The translations under genes were made by a program, and so were the position numbers. The notes under the pieces are model-generated. The model was not told where the DNA came from, did not search any database, and was given only the letters and a program-made list of their open reading frames with translations. A stretch of DNA of 64,000 nt, from positions 1-64,000 of the forward strand of contig NZ_CANLTL010000008.1 in assembly GCF_947494015.1 (NCBI RefSeq), in the 5' to 3' direction. Of the stretch, positions 35,258 through 44,217 are shown one piece after another (the stretch's first letter is position 1; each line of letters starts with the position of its first letter). Source of the DNA: an uncultured Cellulomonas sp. (GTDB lineage Bacteria > Actinomycetota > Actinomycetes > Actinomycetales > Cellulomonadaceae).

Positions 35258-36529
35258 CCGACCGGGTCGGGGGTCGACGTCGGGCACGGCGCCCCACCGG
35301 TCCTCGAGCATCGACGGCCGGCAGGCGGCGGCCGCGACCACCGCCATGAGCAGGACCGTCCCGATGAGGATGCCGAAGACCGGCGTCCAGGAGCCGGTGC
35401 GCTCGTGCAGCACGCCGGCGAGGACCGGCCCCGGGACGGACAGCGTGTACCCGATGCCCTGCACGAAGCCCGACAGCGACGTCGCCCCGGCAGACGTGCG
35501 CGTGCGCAGGTTGATCAGCGCGAGCAGCATCGGGAACGTGCCCGGCGCCAGGCCCAGCATGAGCATCCAGGCGGCCGTGCCGTGCGCCGGCGCGAGCAGC
35601 AGGCCGGCGTACCCGGCCACGAACAGCCCGGCGAGCACCAGGACGACCGGGTACGGGTTGCGCATCCGCGCGGCGAGCATCGGGCCGGCGAACGACAGCG
35701 GCAGCCCGAGGATCGCGAACAGGCCGAGCCAGCGTCCGCCGACCGACGGGTCCAGCCCGGCGTCGGCCAGCATCTGCGGCAGCCAGGCGAAGATCACGTA
35801 GGTGTTGAGCGAGTTCAGCCCGAACGTCACCGCCATGGCCCAGGCGAGCGACGTCCGCCACACCCGCCCGCCGGAGCGGTGCCGCGACGCCGGGCCGGCA
35901 CCCCTCGCCGGGGACCGGGCCAGGATGCCGCGCAGGCTCGCCCGGGCCGCGCTGGACCGCGCGATGACCACGCACCACGGGACCACGGCGAGGAAGCCGA
36001 TGACCGCCCAGGTCGCGATGGACACCCGCCACCCCGCCTGCCGGGCGATGGGCGCCGCGAGCACCGCGGGCACCGACGTGCTCACCGCCATGGCCATCGA
36101 GTAGACGGCGGTCACCGGGCCGATCCGGTCCGGGAAGTAGCGCTTGACCAGCGGCGGGAGCAGCACGTTGCCCATCCCCATGCCCGCGAGCGCGATCACC
36201 GACCAGCCCAGGAACGGCGTCGGCGTGCTCACCAGCGAGCGGGCGACCTCACCCACCCCGGACATCGCCATGGCCGCCACGAGGGTGGGCTCCAGCCCGG
36301 CCCGCCGGGCGACGATCGGCGCCACCGAGCCGAACAGCGCGAAGGAGGCCAGCGGCACGGCGCCGAGCACACCGGCGAGCGTCTCGGTCAGGTCGACGTC
36401 GGCGCGCACCGCGTCGAGGATCGGCGACACGGCGGCGACGGCGATGCGCAGGTTGAGCGCGACGAGCACGATCCCGGCGAGCACCACCCAGCGTCCGCGC
36501 CAGGGCGCGGGAGGGGTGGGCGTGGACAC
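35255..36529 (-). CDS. MFS transporter, CynX/NimT type
   Basis: 424 residues, 12 predicted helices. [16 protein letters not shown] in helix 1 and [20 protein letters not shown] match the CynX family (cyanate, nitroimidazole and other small-solute transport). Substrate unknown. The GTG at 36529 places helix 1 normally; the longer open frame upstream runs through the tRNA and is rejected. CAGAAT eight bases before the start may be a -10. Confidence 0.88.
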   Translation of the reverse strand: MSTPTPPAPWRGRWVVLAGIVLVALNLRIAVAAVSPILDAVRADVDLTETLAGVLGAVPLASFALFGSVAPIVARRAGLEPTLVAAMAMSGVGEVARSLVSTPTPFLGWSVIALAGMGMGNVLLPPLVKRYFPDRIGPVTAVYSMAMAVSTSVPAVLAAPIARQAGWRVSIATWAVIGFLAVVPWCVVIARSSAARASLRGILARSPARGAGPASRHRSGGRVWRTSLAWAMAVTFGLNSLNTYVIFAWLPQMLADAGLDPSVGGRWLGLFAILGLPLSFAGPMLAARMRNPYPVVLVLAGLFVAGYAGLLLAPAHGTAAWMLMLGLAPGTFPMLLALINLRTRTSAGATSLSGFVQGIGYTLSVPGPVLAGVLHERTGSWTPVFGILIGTVLLMAVVAAAACRPSMLEDRWGAVPDVDPRPGR

Positions 36530-36639
36530 GAGGGACCATTCTGCGCTGGTCGCGGGCTCGCCGTGCACCGCGGCCACGCCGGGCGGGCCCGCTCGGGACG
36601 TGGTCGTGCCGCCTCGCACCGGGCGGCGCCCGGGTGCGG

Positions 36640-36645
36640 TAGTGT
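36640..36645 (+). promoter_or_regulatory. Probable -10 of the tRNA gene
   Basis: TAGTGT on the plus strand, 27 bases before the mature 5' end of tRNA-Arg. Confidence 0.4.
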
Positions 36646-36672
36646 CTGGGGCCGTGCCGCGATGCGGTGCCC

Positions 36673-36745
36673 GCCCGCGTAGCTCAGTGGATAGAGCGTC
36701 TGCCTCCGGAGCAGAAGGTCGAAGGTTCGAGTCCTTTCGCGGGCA
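36673..36745 (+). tRNA. tRNA-Arg (anticodon CCG)
   Basis: 73 nt. The acceptor stem GCCCGCG (36673-36679) pairs with CGCGGGC (36738-36744), discriminator A at 36745. The D-arm is G-C-T-C/G-A-G-C, the anticodon loop C-T-CCG-G-A and the T-loop T-T-C-G-A-G-T. CCA is not encoded (CCC follows). It reads CGG codons, heavily used in this genome. It is not next to an attachment site or integrase. Confidence 0.97.
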
Positions 36746-36789
36746 CCCAGGTCCACTCACGTCCCCCGCCGCGATCGCGGCACGTCGCG

Positions 36790-37329
36790 TCATGCGGCGA
36801 CATCCGGCCGGACGCCGTGCTCGCGCAGGACGGCGTCGAACAGGGCGCCCGGGATCCGGCTCCACCGGGGACCGACCGGACCGACGAACCGATCCGCGCC
36901 CCCGGTGGTCACCACGACGACGTCGTCGAACACGTGCTCGACGGGACGACTGAAGGCTCCCGGTGCGCCGGACCTACCGGGGGTGAAGGCCGTCGCCGGC
37001 AGCCCGCGGGCCACCAGGACCCGGATGGGCTCCGGACGTGTGCCCCACCCGCACAGCCACTCGCGTGCCCGCTCACCGTCCGGGCCGGGGACCGGGCACA
37101 GCGCACCGCCGGCACCGTGCACCGACCATCCCGCCGGCACCGGATCGAGCGCCGGCGGCTCGACGGTCGTGTAGCCGTCGTGGGAGTAGAGCGCCCGGAC
37201 CGAGGACGGATCGCCCCCGAGGCTGCGGACGTGCTCGGCGACCTCGTCCAGCCAGGTGACGTAGGCGTCCTCCGCCACGCCGTAGGCGGCGATCACCGCA
37301 CGGTCGGTGCACATCAGATGCTGCGACAT
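36790..37329 (-). CDS. Hypothetical protein, 179 residues
   Basis: Soluble-looking protein with no recognised family. It has conserved-looking strings R-A-L-Y-S-H-D-G-Y-T-T-V-E-P and a tail rich in Val/Gly/Arg, and two adjacent cysteine-containing segments (A-L-C-P-V-P and W-L-C-G-W-G). ATG start with GGAGGT four to five bases upstream. It lies alone between the tRNA and the frameshifted gene. Confidence 0.6.
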   Translation of the reverse strand: MSQHLMCTDRAVIAAYGVAEDAYVTWLDEVAEHVRSLGGDPSSVRALYSHDGYTTVEPPALDPVPAGWSVHGAGGALCPVPGPDGERAREWLCGWGTRPEPIRVLVARGLPATAFTPGRSGAPGAFSRPVEHVFDDVVVVTTGGADRFVGPVGPRWSRIPGALFDAVLREHGVRPDVAA

Positions 37330-37435
37330 GGGTGACCTCCGTGGCCGACCTGGGACTCTTCCGTCGGTCAGACCATGCCCCCGGCCACCCACACGCGACG
37401 CGACGCGAGCACCATCGCCGCAGGGGCGGCGCTCG

Positions 37436-38270
37436 CTACCCCACCAGGGTCGCCGTGCGGCGGGCCGCCTTGCGGATGCCCGCGCGCTCGTCGAGCCAGC
37501 CGCCGGCGATCCCGACCACCGGGAGCTTGCCGATGGCACGCGTGAGCAGGTTGCCCCGTGGCCGCTCGTCGAAGAGGTCGGACAGCCCGAACAGCGTGCG
37601 CGCGAGGCGCCACACCGTGCGGGCCGCCCGACGGGCGCCGCCCGCGAGCGTGGCACGGTCGCCCCCGTCGGGCTCCCCCTCGTCCGCCCCGCCCCCGTCG
37701 GGCTCCCCCTCGTCCGCCCCGCCCTCGCCCGGCCCACCCTCGCGCGGGTCGTCCTCGCCGTCGTCCGTGGTCAGCTCGCGCTCGGTGGCGTCGGAGGCCG
37801 GGACCGCGGCGTCGTCCGCGTCCAGGTCGCGACCGAACAGCACCTGGGCCAGCAACGGCACCCAGTCCCCGGGCGTGGTGCGCCCGTACTCCCGCGCCGT
37901 GGCGCACACGGCGAGCCCAGCGGCGGAGGCACCGAGCGCAGCCTGCAGCGGGACCCGGTCGGACAGCGCCCCGGCGAGGCGGGGAGCAGCGGCGGCGAGG
38001 CCGGCACTGACGCCGATCCGGGTCACCCACCAGTCGACGCGCCGCTGGACGGGCACCTCGCCCCACCGGAGGGAGGCGGGCGTGACGTCGCCCAGGGCGC
38101 GATCGCGCAGCGCATCCAGCGCCCGGGCCCGGGAAGCCCGCGGTGGGCGGCGGGTCGTCGTCCAGACCGAGCCAGCGCTCCGGGTCGGTCAGGACGTGCT
38201 GGACCATTCCGGCGTAGACGCCGAGCGCACGGGCGATCTGGGCGTCGGTGACGGCGGGACTCGGGGACAC
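37436..38270 (-). pseudogene. Frameshifted hypothetical gene (helical protein)
   Basis: A start GTG at 38270 with GAGGAG upstream opens V-T-D-A-Q-I-A-R-A-L-G-V-Y-A-G-M-V-Q-H-V-L-T-D-P, which reads well to about 38130. The coding signal then continues in the neighbouring frame (A-L-D-A-L-R-D-R-A-L-G-D-V-T and on) to the stop at 37436. Removing one C from the GCCC run near 38135-38140 joins them into about 277 residues. The C-terminal half contains a Gly/Glu/Asp repeat encoded by a 30-bp tandem duplication. A short form starting at GTG 38056 is possible. Either real decay or a base-calling error; function unknown. Confidence 0.65.
37661..37720. repeat. Perfect 30-bp tandem duplication
   Basis: The 30-bp unit at 37661-37690 is repeated exactly at 37691-37720. 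It keeps the reading frame and encodes a repeated Gly-Ala-Asp-Glu-Gly-Glu-Pro-Asp-Gly-Gly. Confidence 0.9.
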
Positions 38271-38474
38271 TGCCGCTCCTCGGGCTGGGGACGGGGCCGC
38301 ACGGTGGTCGGCCGGCGCACACGAGCCGGGCACGCGTCGGCGCCGCGCCGCGCCGGGGCGGCGACCAGTCGACCACGCGACTCCCCCAGCCGCCCCTCGA
38401 GCGCCCGTCGGCCCGCGAGCGCCGTCGGCCACCCGGGCGACCACGACGTGAGCCGCGCCACCATCCGTGCACGC

Positions 38475-38500
38475 AGTGCACCGATGCACTTAGTGTAAGT
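38475..38500. promoter_or_regulatory. Two palindromes at the tetR promoter, likely operator
   Basis: AGTGCA-CCGA-TGCACT (38475-38490) and ACTTA-GTG-TAAGT (38488-38500) overlap each other and the TAGTGT -10. They are the obvious target for autorepression by the TetR protein encoded three bases later. Confidence 0.6.
38491..38496 (+). promoter_or_regulatory. Leaderless-type -10 of tetR, TAGTGT
   Basis: TAGTGT ends exactly 6 bases before the ATG at 38503. No Shine-Dalgarno sequence is seen. Confidence 0.55.
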
Positions 38501-38502
38501 AC

Positions 38503-39168
38503 ATGACCTTCGCGCCCCGGGCCGGCGACCGGCGCTCCGCCGTGCGCGAGCGCCACCACACGGCGATCCTCGCCGCCGCGGCCGAGCTCATGGACCAGAC
38601 CGGCGGGGCCGGGTTCACGGTCGACGAGCTCGCGGCCCGCGCCGACGTGTCCCGGCGGACCGTCTTCAACCACTTCCCCTCGATGGACGACATCGTCACC
38701 GCCGTGTGCAGCGACGTGCTCGGGGCGATCGTCGTCAGCCTCGAGCAGCGCGCAGCGTCCATGCCCGTCGGCGACGCGCCCGCCACCACCCTCGTCGACG
38801 AGCTGTCCACGGCACTGGTGAGCACGGACCTGGTGGCCACCATGCGGTACCTCAGCCGCGTGCTCGGCGGGGACGACGGCCCCTCGCCGCGGGTTGCGGC
38901 CATGCTCCTGCGCGCGTCGACGGAGGTCGGCGAGGCGCTCACCGGCGTGGTGATGCGCCGGCACCCCGACGCCGACCCGTTGCAGGTCCACCTCCTGGTC
39001 GGCTCCGTGATGAGTGGCCTGGTGGTGATCCACCGGCACTGGCAGGAGGCGACCGGGGCGGCCGACGACGAGCGCTCGCGCCGGGTCTGGTCGGCCCTCC
39101 TCGACCGCCTGCTGGCGACCATCCGAGCCGGGTACGGCGCCGACCCCTCGTTGCGCGCCGTCCACTGA
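38503..39168 (+). CDS. TetR family repressor
   Basis: 221 residues. The helix-turn-helix lies at about 36-60 (F-T-V-D-E-L-A-A-R-A-D-V-S-R-R-T-V-F-N-H-F). The C-terminal ligand domain is variable. It precedes the MMPL exporter gene by 60 bases in the same direction, so it probably represses itself and the exporter through the palindromes in its promoter. Ligand unknown. Confidence 0.93.
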   Translation: MTFAPRAGDRRSAVRERHHTAILAAAAELMDQTGGAGFTVDELAARADVSRRTVFNHFPSMDDIVTAVCSDVLGAIVVSLEQRAASMPVGDAPATTLVDELSTALVSTDLVATMRYLSRVLGGDDGPSPRVAAMLLRASTEVGEALTGVVMRRHPDADPLQVHLLVGSVMSGLVVIHRHWQEATGAADDERSRRVWSALLDRLLATIRAGYGADPSLRAVH

Positions 39169-39228
39169 CCCGCCGGTCCACCGGCACACCGACGCACCAC
39201 CATCCCGCCTCACCCTCGAAGGACCACC

Positions 39229-41751
39229 ATGGCTGAGCTCCTCCACCGCCTCGGACGCGCGTCCGCGCGCCACGCACGGACCGTGATCGCCGTCTGGATC
39301 GCCGTCCTCGTCCTGGCCGGGGGCGCCTACGCCGTCGGCGCCGGCACGCTGACCAGCGGTTTCGCCATCCCGGGGACGCCGACGACGCAGGTCACCGACC
39401 AGCTCCGGTCCGCGCTGCCCGAGGCGTCCGGCGGCACCGGGACGGTCGTGCTCAGCACCGAGGACGGCACCGCGTTCACGGCCGAGCAGCAGGCCGAGAT
39501 CAGCGCGCTGATCGCCGACGTCACCGACGTGGACGGTGTCGAGGGCGGCGTGGACCCCTTCGCGACCGAGGCGGACCGCGCCGCGCAGCAGGAGGAGGTC
39601 GAGTCCGGCCGCGAGCAGCTCCAGGCGGCCCGGGCCGAGCTGTCCGCGGGCCAGGCCCAGCTCGACGCGGCGCGCGCACAGGCGGAGGAGGCGGGGGCCC
39701 TGGCCCAGGTGCAGGCCCAGCTCGACGCGCAGCAGGCCACCATCGACGAGGGCACGGCGCAGCTCCAGGCGCAGGCCGACCAGCTCGAGCGCGGCGCCGC
39801 CCTGCTGCGGATGGCGTCCGAGATCCGCCTGGTCTCCGCCGACGGGAGCACCGCGGTGGTGACCATCTCGTTCACCGCGCCGCAGATGGAGATCGAGCAG
39901 GAGACCAAGGACGCCGTCGTGGCCGCGTTCAGCAGCCAGACGATCCCCGGGGTCCAGGTCGACTTCTCTGCCGACCTGGTCACCGACGTCTCCGGGCTGC
40001 TCGGCGCCGGCGAGTTGATCGGGCTGGCCGTGGCGGCCGTCGTCCTGGTCGTCATGCTCGGCACCCTGCTCGGCGCGGGCCTGCCCATCCTGACCGCCGT
40101 CATCGGCGTCGGCATCGGGGCGCTGGGTGCGCTGGCGCTGTCCGGCGTCGTCGAGATGGCGTCCGTGACGCCGATCCTGGGGGTCATGCTCGGCCTGGCC
40201 GTGGGCATCGACTACTCGCTGTTCATCGTCAACCGGCACCGCCGCCAGCTCAAGGCCGGCCTGGAGGTCGAGGAGTCGATCGCCCTGGCCAACGGCACGT
40301 CCGGCAACGCCGTCGTCTTCGCCGGCGCGACCGTGCTGATCGCGCTGCTCGCGCTGAACATCACCGGCATCCCGTTCCTCGGCCTGATGGGCACGGTCGG
40401 TGCCCTGTGCGTCGCGATCGCCGTGCTCATCGCCGTGACCTTCACCCCCGCGCTGCTGCGCCTGGTCGGCCCCCGCATCCTCAGCCGCCGCGAGCGGGCC
40501 GCGATCGGCGGCCCGGCCGCGGCCGGGACCTCGGCGCACGGCGCCCATGTCGCGCGGGCGAGCACCACCCCGCGCCCGATGTCCACGGGCAGCGCGGTCG
40601 TGCGGGTGCTGGTCGGCATCGGGGCGCTGCTGGTGATCGCCGTGCCGGCCCTGGACCTGCGCCTGGGGCTGCCGGACGGCTCGTCGGAGCCGCACTCCTC
40701 GACCCAGTACCGCGCGTACTCGACCATCGCCGAGAAGTTCGGCGAGGGCCAGAACGGCACCCTGCTCGTCGTGGCGGACCTGCCGGGCAACCCCACCCAG
40801 GACGAGGCGCTCGACCTGCAGGTGCAGGTCGCCGAGGCGCTGTTCGCACAGGACGACGTCGTCGCCGTCGCGCCGATCGGCACGTCCCCGGACCGCACGC
40901 TCGCCGCGTTCCAGGTGCTGCCGGCGCAGGGCCCGACCACCGAGTCGACCGAGCAGCTCGTCCACCGGCTGCGCGACCTGTCGCCGCTCGAGGGCGAGTA
41001 CCCGATCGGCGTCGCCGGGCAGGCCAGCGGAAACATCGACATCTCCGACAAGCTGGCCGCGGCACTGCCGGTCTACCTGGCCGTCGTGGTCGGCCTGTCG
41101 CTGATCATCCTCGTCCTGGTGTTCCGGTCCGTCTTCGTGCCGGTGGTCGCCACCCTCGGGTTCATCCTGTCCTTCTTCGCCGCGCTCGGCGGCGTGGTGG
41201 CGATCTACCAGTGGGGCTGGTTCGGCGGCGTGTTCGGCGTCGAGAGCCCCGGCCCGGTGCTGAACTTCCTGCCGACCATCCTCGTCGGCATCCTGTTCGG
41301 CCTCGCGATGGACTACATGCTCTTCCTCGGCTCGGGCATGCGTGAGGCGTACGCGCACGGCGCGCCGTCGCGGCTCGCCGTCGCGCAGGGCGTGCGGGCC
41401 GGACGCGCGGTCGTCACCGCGGCCGCGACGATCATGATCGCCGTCTTCGGCGGCTTCGTCTTCTCGCACCTGGCGATGATCCGGCCGATCGGGTTCGCGC
41501 TCGCCTTCGGCGTCCTCGTCGACGCGTTCGTGGTCCGGATGTTCCTCATCCCGGCGCTCATGCACCTGGTGGGCGACGGCGCGTGGTGGCTGCCGCGCTG
41601 GCTGGACCGCCTCCTGCCGGACGTCGACGTCGAGGGCGCGGCCCTGGAGCGGCGGCACCCGCACGTCGACGGTGCCACGGGCGGCGACGCCGTGACGGGG
41701 TCGACGGGTGGGCGTCCGACGGCCGACGGGGTCGACTCCGTCCGCGTGTAG
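39229..41751 (+). CDS. MMPL/RND-type exporter
   Basis: 840 residues with two halves of about six helices each. A periplasmic domain between helices 1 and 2 contains a Gln/Ala/Glu coiled-coil insert (about 115-190). G-L-A-V-G-I-D-Y-S-L-F-I-V-N-R-H-R and G-L-A-M-D-Y-M-L-F-L-G-S-G-M-R-E are the paired Asp-Tyr proton-relay motifs. Probably exports a lipophilic compound. Co-transcribed with tetR; AAGGA lies upstream of the ATG. Confidence 0.95.
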   Translation: MAELLHRLGRASARHARTVIAVWIAVLVLAGGAYAVGAGTLTSGFAIPGTPTTQVTDQLRSALPEASGGTGTVVLSTEDGTAFTAEQQAEISALIADVTDVDGVEGGVDPFATEADRAAQQEEVESGREQLQAARAELSAGQAQLDAARAQAEEAGALAQVQAQLDAQQATIDEGTAQLQAQADQLERGAALLRMASEIRLVSADGSTAVVTISFTAPQMEIEQETKDAVVAAFSSQTIPGVQVDFSADLVTDVSGLLGAGELIGLAVAAVVLVVMLGTLLGAGLPILTAVIGVGIGALGALALSGVVEMASVTPILGVMLGLAVGIDYSLFIVNRHRRQLKAGLEVEESIALANGTSGNAVVFAGATVLIALLALNITGIPFLGLMGTVGALCVAIAVLIAVTFTPALLRLVGPRILSRRERAAIGGPAAAGTSAHGAHVARASTTPRPMSTGSAVVRVLVGIGALLVIAVPALDLRLGLPDGSSEPHSSTQYRAYSTIAEKFGEGQNGTLLVVADLPGNPTQDEALDLQVQVAEALFAQDDVVAVAPIGTSPDRTLAAFQVLPAQGPTTESTEQLVHRLRDLSPLEGEYPIGVAGQASGNIDISDKLAAALPVYLAVVVGLSLIILVLVFRSVFVPVVATLGFILSFFAALGGVVAIYQWGWFGGVFGVESPGPVLNFLPTILVGILFGLAMDYMLFLGSGMREAYAHGAPSRLAVAQGVRAGRAVVTAAATIMIAVFGGFVFSHLAMIRPIGFALAFGVLVDAFVVRMFLIPALMHLVGDGAWWLPRWLDRLLPDVDVEGAALERRHPHVDGATGGDAVTGSTGGRPTADGVDSVRV

Positions 41752-41770
41752 GCGGCGTAGGCCCGGGCGG

Positions 41771-41810
41771 GCGGGCACGGACCGGCACGGGCGAGCACGG
41801 GCGGGCACGG
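41771..41810. repeat. Four 10-bp GCACGG repeats
   Basis: Four consecutive 10-bp units each end in GCACGG (41771-41810), just after the exporter stop. Ten-base spacing puts every copy on the same helix face. Confidence 0.6.
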
Positions 41811-41910
41811 GCGCGCGCAGGCGGGGACCCAGCGGCCGGGTGGAGAGCTTTCACCCGGCCGCGCACGCCCGTTCACCGGGCGTTCGCCCCGGCTCGGTAC
41901 ACCTGTCGGC

Positions 41911-42075
41911 ATGGAGTCCATCTCGCTCGCGGACGTGTTCTGGACCGTGCTCGTGCTCGCCGGCCTGGTCGCGGAGGTGCTGGAGCGCCGCGCCCGTCGC
42001 GGCCACGCCCGGACCCCCGTCGCCGGCGTCCGCCTGGAGGATGCGCCCGCGCCGCCGCTGGCGCACCGGATCTAA
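41911..42075 (+). CDS. Possible small single-TM protein
   Basis: 54 codons from ATG. The N-terminal half (D-V-F-W-T-V-L-V-L-A-G-L-V-A) could span the membrane and is followed by E-V-L-E-R-R-A-R-R and a basic tail. Codon third positions are GC-rich as in real genes, but no clear ribosome-binding site is present. It lies between the exporter and a lipoprotein gene. Confidence 0.35.
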   Translation: MESISLADVFWTVLVLAGLVAEVLERRARRGHARTPVAGVRLEDAPAPPLAHRI

Positions 42076-42135
42076 CCCGGCCGCTCCCGGCATCGAGGGG
42101 GGATGATGGTGGTCCGACCGAGACGGGAGGACCCC

Positions 42136-42636
42136 ATGCGCACCCACCGCACGACGCCCACCATCGCCGCCGCAGGACTCGCCGCCCTGACGGTGCTGGC
42201 CGGCTGCTCCGTCGACACCCCCGACGTGGACGGCGTCCGCCAGTCCGTCGGGTCCGCGGTCGACGACGCCCGCGCGGCCGCCGACCAGGCCCGCGCCGCC
42301 GCGGAGGAGGCCCGGTCGGCGCTCGACGGCGCCGCGGACTGGCTCGACGACGTCGCCCCCGAGGCCCGGAGCGCCGTGCAGGACGCCGTCGACTCCTCGT
42401 CCCAGGCGCTCGAGGACGCGACCCGCGCCCTCGACGAGGCGACCCCGGCCGATGCGGAGGCCGCACGCGCCGAGGCGGAGCAGGCCCTCGCCGACGCCCG
42501 CACCCGGCTGGACGACGCGCGCGCCCGCCTGGACGAGGCCGCGGGCTCGGTCGACGGCGCGGCCGCGTCCGGCCTCGAGGAGCTCGCCCGGGCCGTCGAC
42601 GACCTCGCCGCGCGGCTGCGTCAGAGCGGCGGCTGA
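42136..42636 (+). CDS. Lipoprotein with helical Ala/Asp repeats
   Basis: 166 residues from the ATG at 42136, chosen for its GGGAGG site; upstream in-frame ATGs would spoil the signal peptide. Lipobox L-A-G-C. The mature part is amphipathic helix of Ala, Asp, Glu and Arg with repeats such as A-R-A-A-A-D-Q-A-R-A-A-A-E-E-A-R, giving an apolipoprotein-like or coiled-coil surface protein. Function unknown. Confidence 0.75.
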   Translation: MRTHRTTPTIAAAGLAALTVLAGCSVDTPDVDGVRQSVGSAVDDARAAADQARAAAEEARSALDGAADWLDDVAPEARSAVQDAVDSSSQALEDATRALDEATPADAEAARAEAEQALADARTRLDDARARLDEAAGSVDGAAASGLEELARAVDDLAARLRQSGG

Positions 42637-42716
42637 CCGCGGTTTCACCCGTCTGCCCGCACGTCTCACCCGCTGCGGGTCTCCACGGCGGCGGCCCGAC
42701 GGCCGATGGTGGAGTC

Positions 42717-42842
42717 ATGACGCACCACCCGGGGTCGCAGCGGCGCCCGCACCAGACCCCCTCGTGGTGGGTGGTCGGCGCGTGGGCGTCCCTCGTGCTG
42801 CTCGCGGCCGGCGGGCTGGCCGGCGCCGCCGGCCTCGGCTGA
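42717..42842 (+). CDS. Possible 41-residue membrane peptide
   Basis: ATG with GGTGGAG three bases upstream. A short His/Arg/Pro N-terminus precedes one hydrophobic helix (W-W-V-V-G-A-W-A-S-L-V-L-L-A-A-G-G-L-A). It resembles the peptide at 49852 in layout. It ends 11 bases before the convergent MFS gene. Confidence 0.45.
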   Translation: MTHHPGSQRRPHQTPSWWVVGAWASLVLLAAGGLAGAAGLG

Positions 42843-42852
42843 CGCCGTCCGA

Positions 42853-44124
42853 CTACCCGCGCGCGAGCGCCGGCTCGCCCGAGCGCCGGCCGCTGTGGTG
42901 CCATCCCCCGCGCCGGTAGGCGGGGGTGGCCACCGCGAGGACCGCGACCGCGACGGCAGCGGCACCGGCCATCACGACCGACATGCCGCGGGCGTCACCG
43001 CCGAACACGCCGACCAGCGGGCTGACCCCGCCGGCGACACCGGCCTGGAGGCAGCCGATGAACGCGGCGGCGGTGCCGGCCATCTCCCCGTGCCGGCTCA
43101 GCGCGAGCGCCGAGGCGTTCGGCGCGATCAGGTTGATCAGCGACAGCAGCGCGAACAGGACCACCAGCACCCCGGCGAGGCCGCCGAGCCCGGTCGCGAC
43201 GACGGCGACCAGCACCAGGGCGAGGACCAGCACCGCCGGCAGCGCGACCCGCAGGATCCGGATGGGCGCCACGCGCTGGACCAGGGCCGCGTTCACCTGG
43301 GCGCCGGCGACCAGTCCGATGCCGTTGACGGCGAACAGCAGCGCGAACTGGTGGGCGGTGAGCCCGTACTCCTGGCGCAGCACGAACGGGGACCCCACCA
43401 CGTAGGCGAACAGCACCGCCATCCCGAGCCCCGGCAGCACCGCGAGGGCGACGAAGTGGCCGTCGCGCAGCAGCGACCGGTAGCCGCCCAGTGCCGACCG
43501 CAGCCCGCCGGTGCGCCGGCGCTCGGGCGGCAGCGTCTCGGGCAGACGCAGGAACACCACCACCCACAGCACGGCGCCGTACACCGCGAGCGCCACGAAG
43601 ACCGCCCGCCAGCCGAACTGCCCGGCGATCAGCCCACCGACCGACGGTGCGAACAGCGGCGCGACGCCGATCACGAGCATGAGCCGGGAGATCAGGCGGG
43701 AGGCGTCCGCGCCGACGAAACGGTCACGGATGACCGCCATGGCGACCACGGTCGCGGACGCGTTGAAGAAGCCCTGCAGCGCCCGCAGCGCGATGAGCGA
43801 CCCGATCCCGGGCGCGACCGCGCACAGCAGCGACGTGACGATGTGCAGGGTCACGCCGATCAGCACCGGTGCGCGTCGGCCGAGCTTGTCCGACAGGGGG
43901 CCGACGACGAGCTGACCGAAGGCGCCGCCGATCAGGGTCGCGGTCATGGTCAGCTGCACCGCGGTCGCGGTGGTGCCCAGGTCGCGGGCCACCTCCGGCA
44001 GGGACGGCAGGTAGATGTCCGTCGCGACGGCGGGCAGGGCCGTCATCGTCCCGAGCAGCAGGATGTAGCGGGCGTCGGGGCGGAACTCGGTGCGGGGGGC
44101 GACGGCGGTACTCATCGGCTCCAT
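42853..44124 (-). CDS. Bcr/CflA family MFS drug exporter
   Basis: 423 residues, 12 helices. A-T-D-I-Y-L-P-S-L-P in helix 1 and G-P-L-S-D-K-L-G-R-R-A-P-V between helices 2 and 3 are the Bcr/CflA signatures. Probably exports an antibiotic or metabolite. Two close ATGs are possible: 44124 (M-E-P-M) and 44115. Confidence 0.93.
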   Translation of the reverse strand: MEPMSTAVAPRTEFRPDARYILLLGTMTALPAVATDIYLPSLPEVARDLGTTATAVQLTMTATLIGGAFGQLVVGPLSDKLGRRAPVLIGVTLHIVTSLLCAVAPGIGSLIALRALQGFFNASATVVAMAVIRDRFVGADASRLISRLMLVIGVAPLFAPSVGGLIAGQFGWRAVFVALAVYGAVLWVVVFLRLPETLPPERRRTGGLRSALGGYRSLLRDGHFVALAVLPGLGMAVLFAYVVGSPFVLRQEYGLTAHQFALLFAVNGIGLVAGAQVNAALVQRVAPIRILRVALPAVLVLALVLVAVVATGLGGLAGVLVVLFALLSLINLIAPNASALALSRHGEMAGTAAAFIGCLQAGVAGGVSPLVGVFGGDARGMSVVMAGAAAVAVAVLAVATPAYRRGGWHHSGRRSGEPALARG

Positions 44125-44217
44125 CGTCCCACCGGTCCGGCATCGGGTCGAATCGATACGACCGTGAGGCTGGCCACTCCGGTGCCGGCCGGGGGCCTCC
44201 GGTGGCACGCTGGGCGC

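Noticed and set aside
36673-36789. tRNA-Arg as an integration site for a genomic island
   Set aside because: No integrase, no second copy of the tRNA 3' end nearby, and ordinary base composition around it.
36667-37335. Plus-strand frame starting M-P-A-R-V-A-Q-W-I-E-R-L-P-P
   Set aside because: This is the familiar spurious translation of a tRNA-Arg gene.
37661-37720. Possible CRISPR-like repeat
   Set aside because: Only two adjacent copies with no spacers, in a coding frame, and no cas genes in the window.
38023-41808. 1261-residue minus-strand frame opposite the MMPL exporter
   Set aside because: Low-complexity Arg/Gly/His/Asp sequence without domains; antisense to a clear exporter and to tetR.
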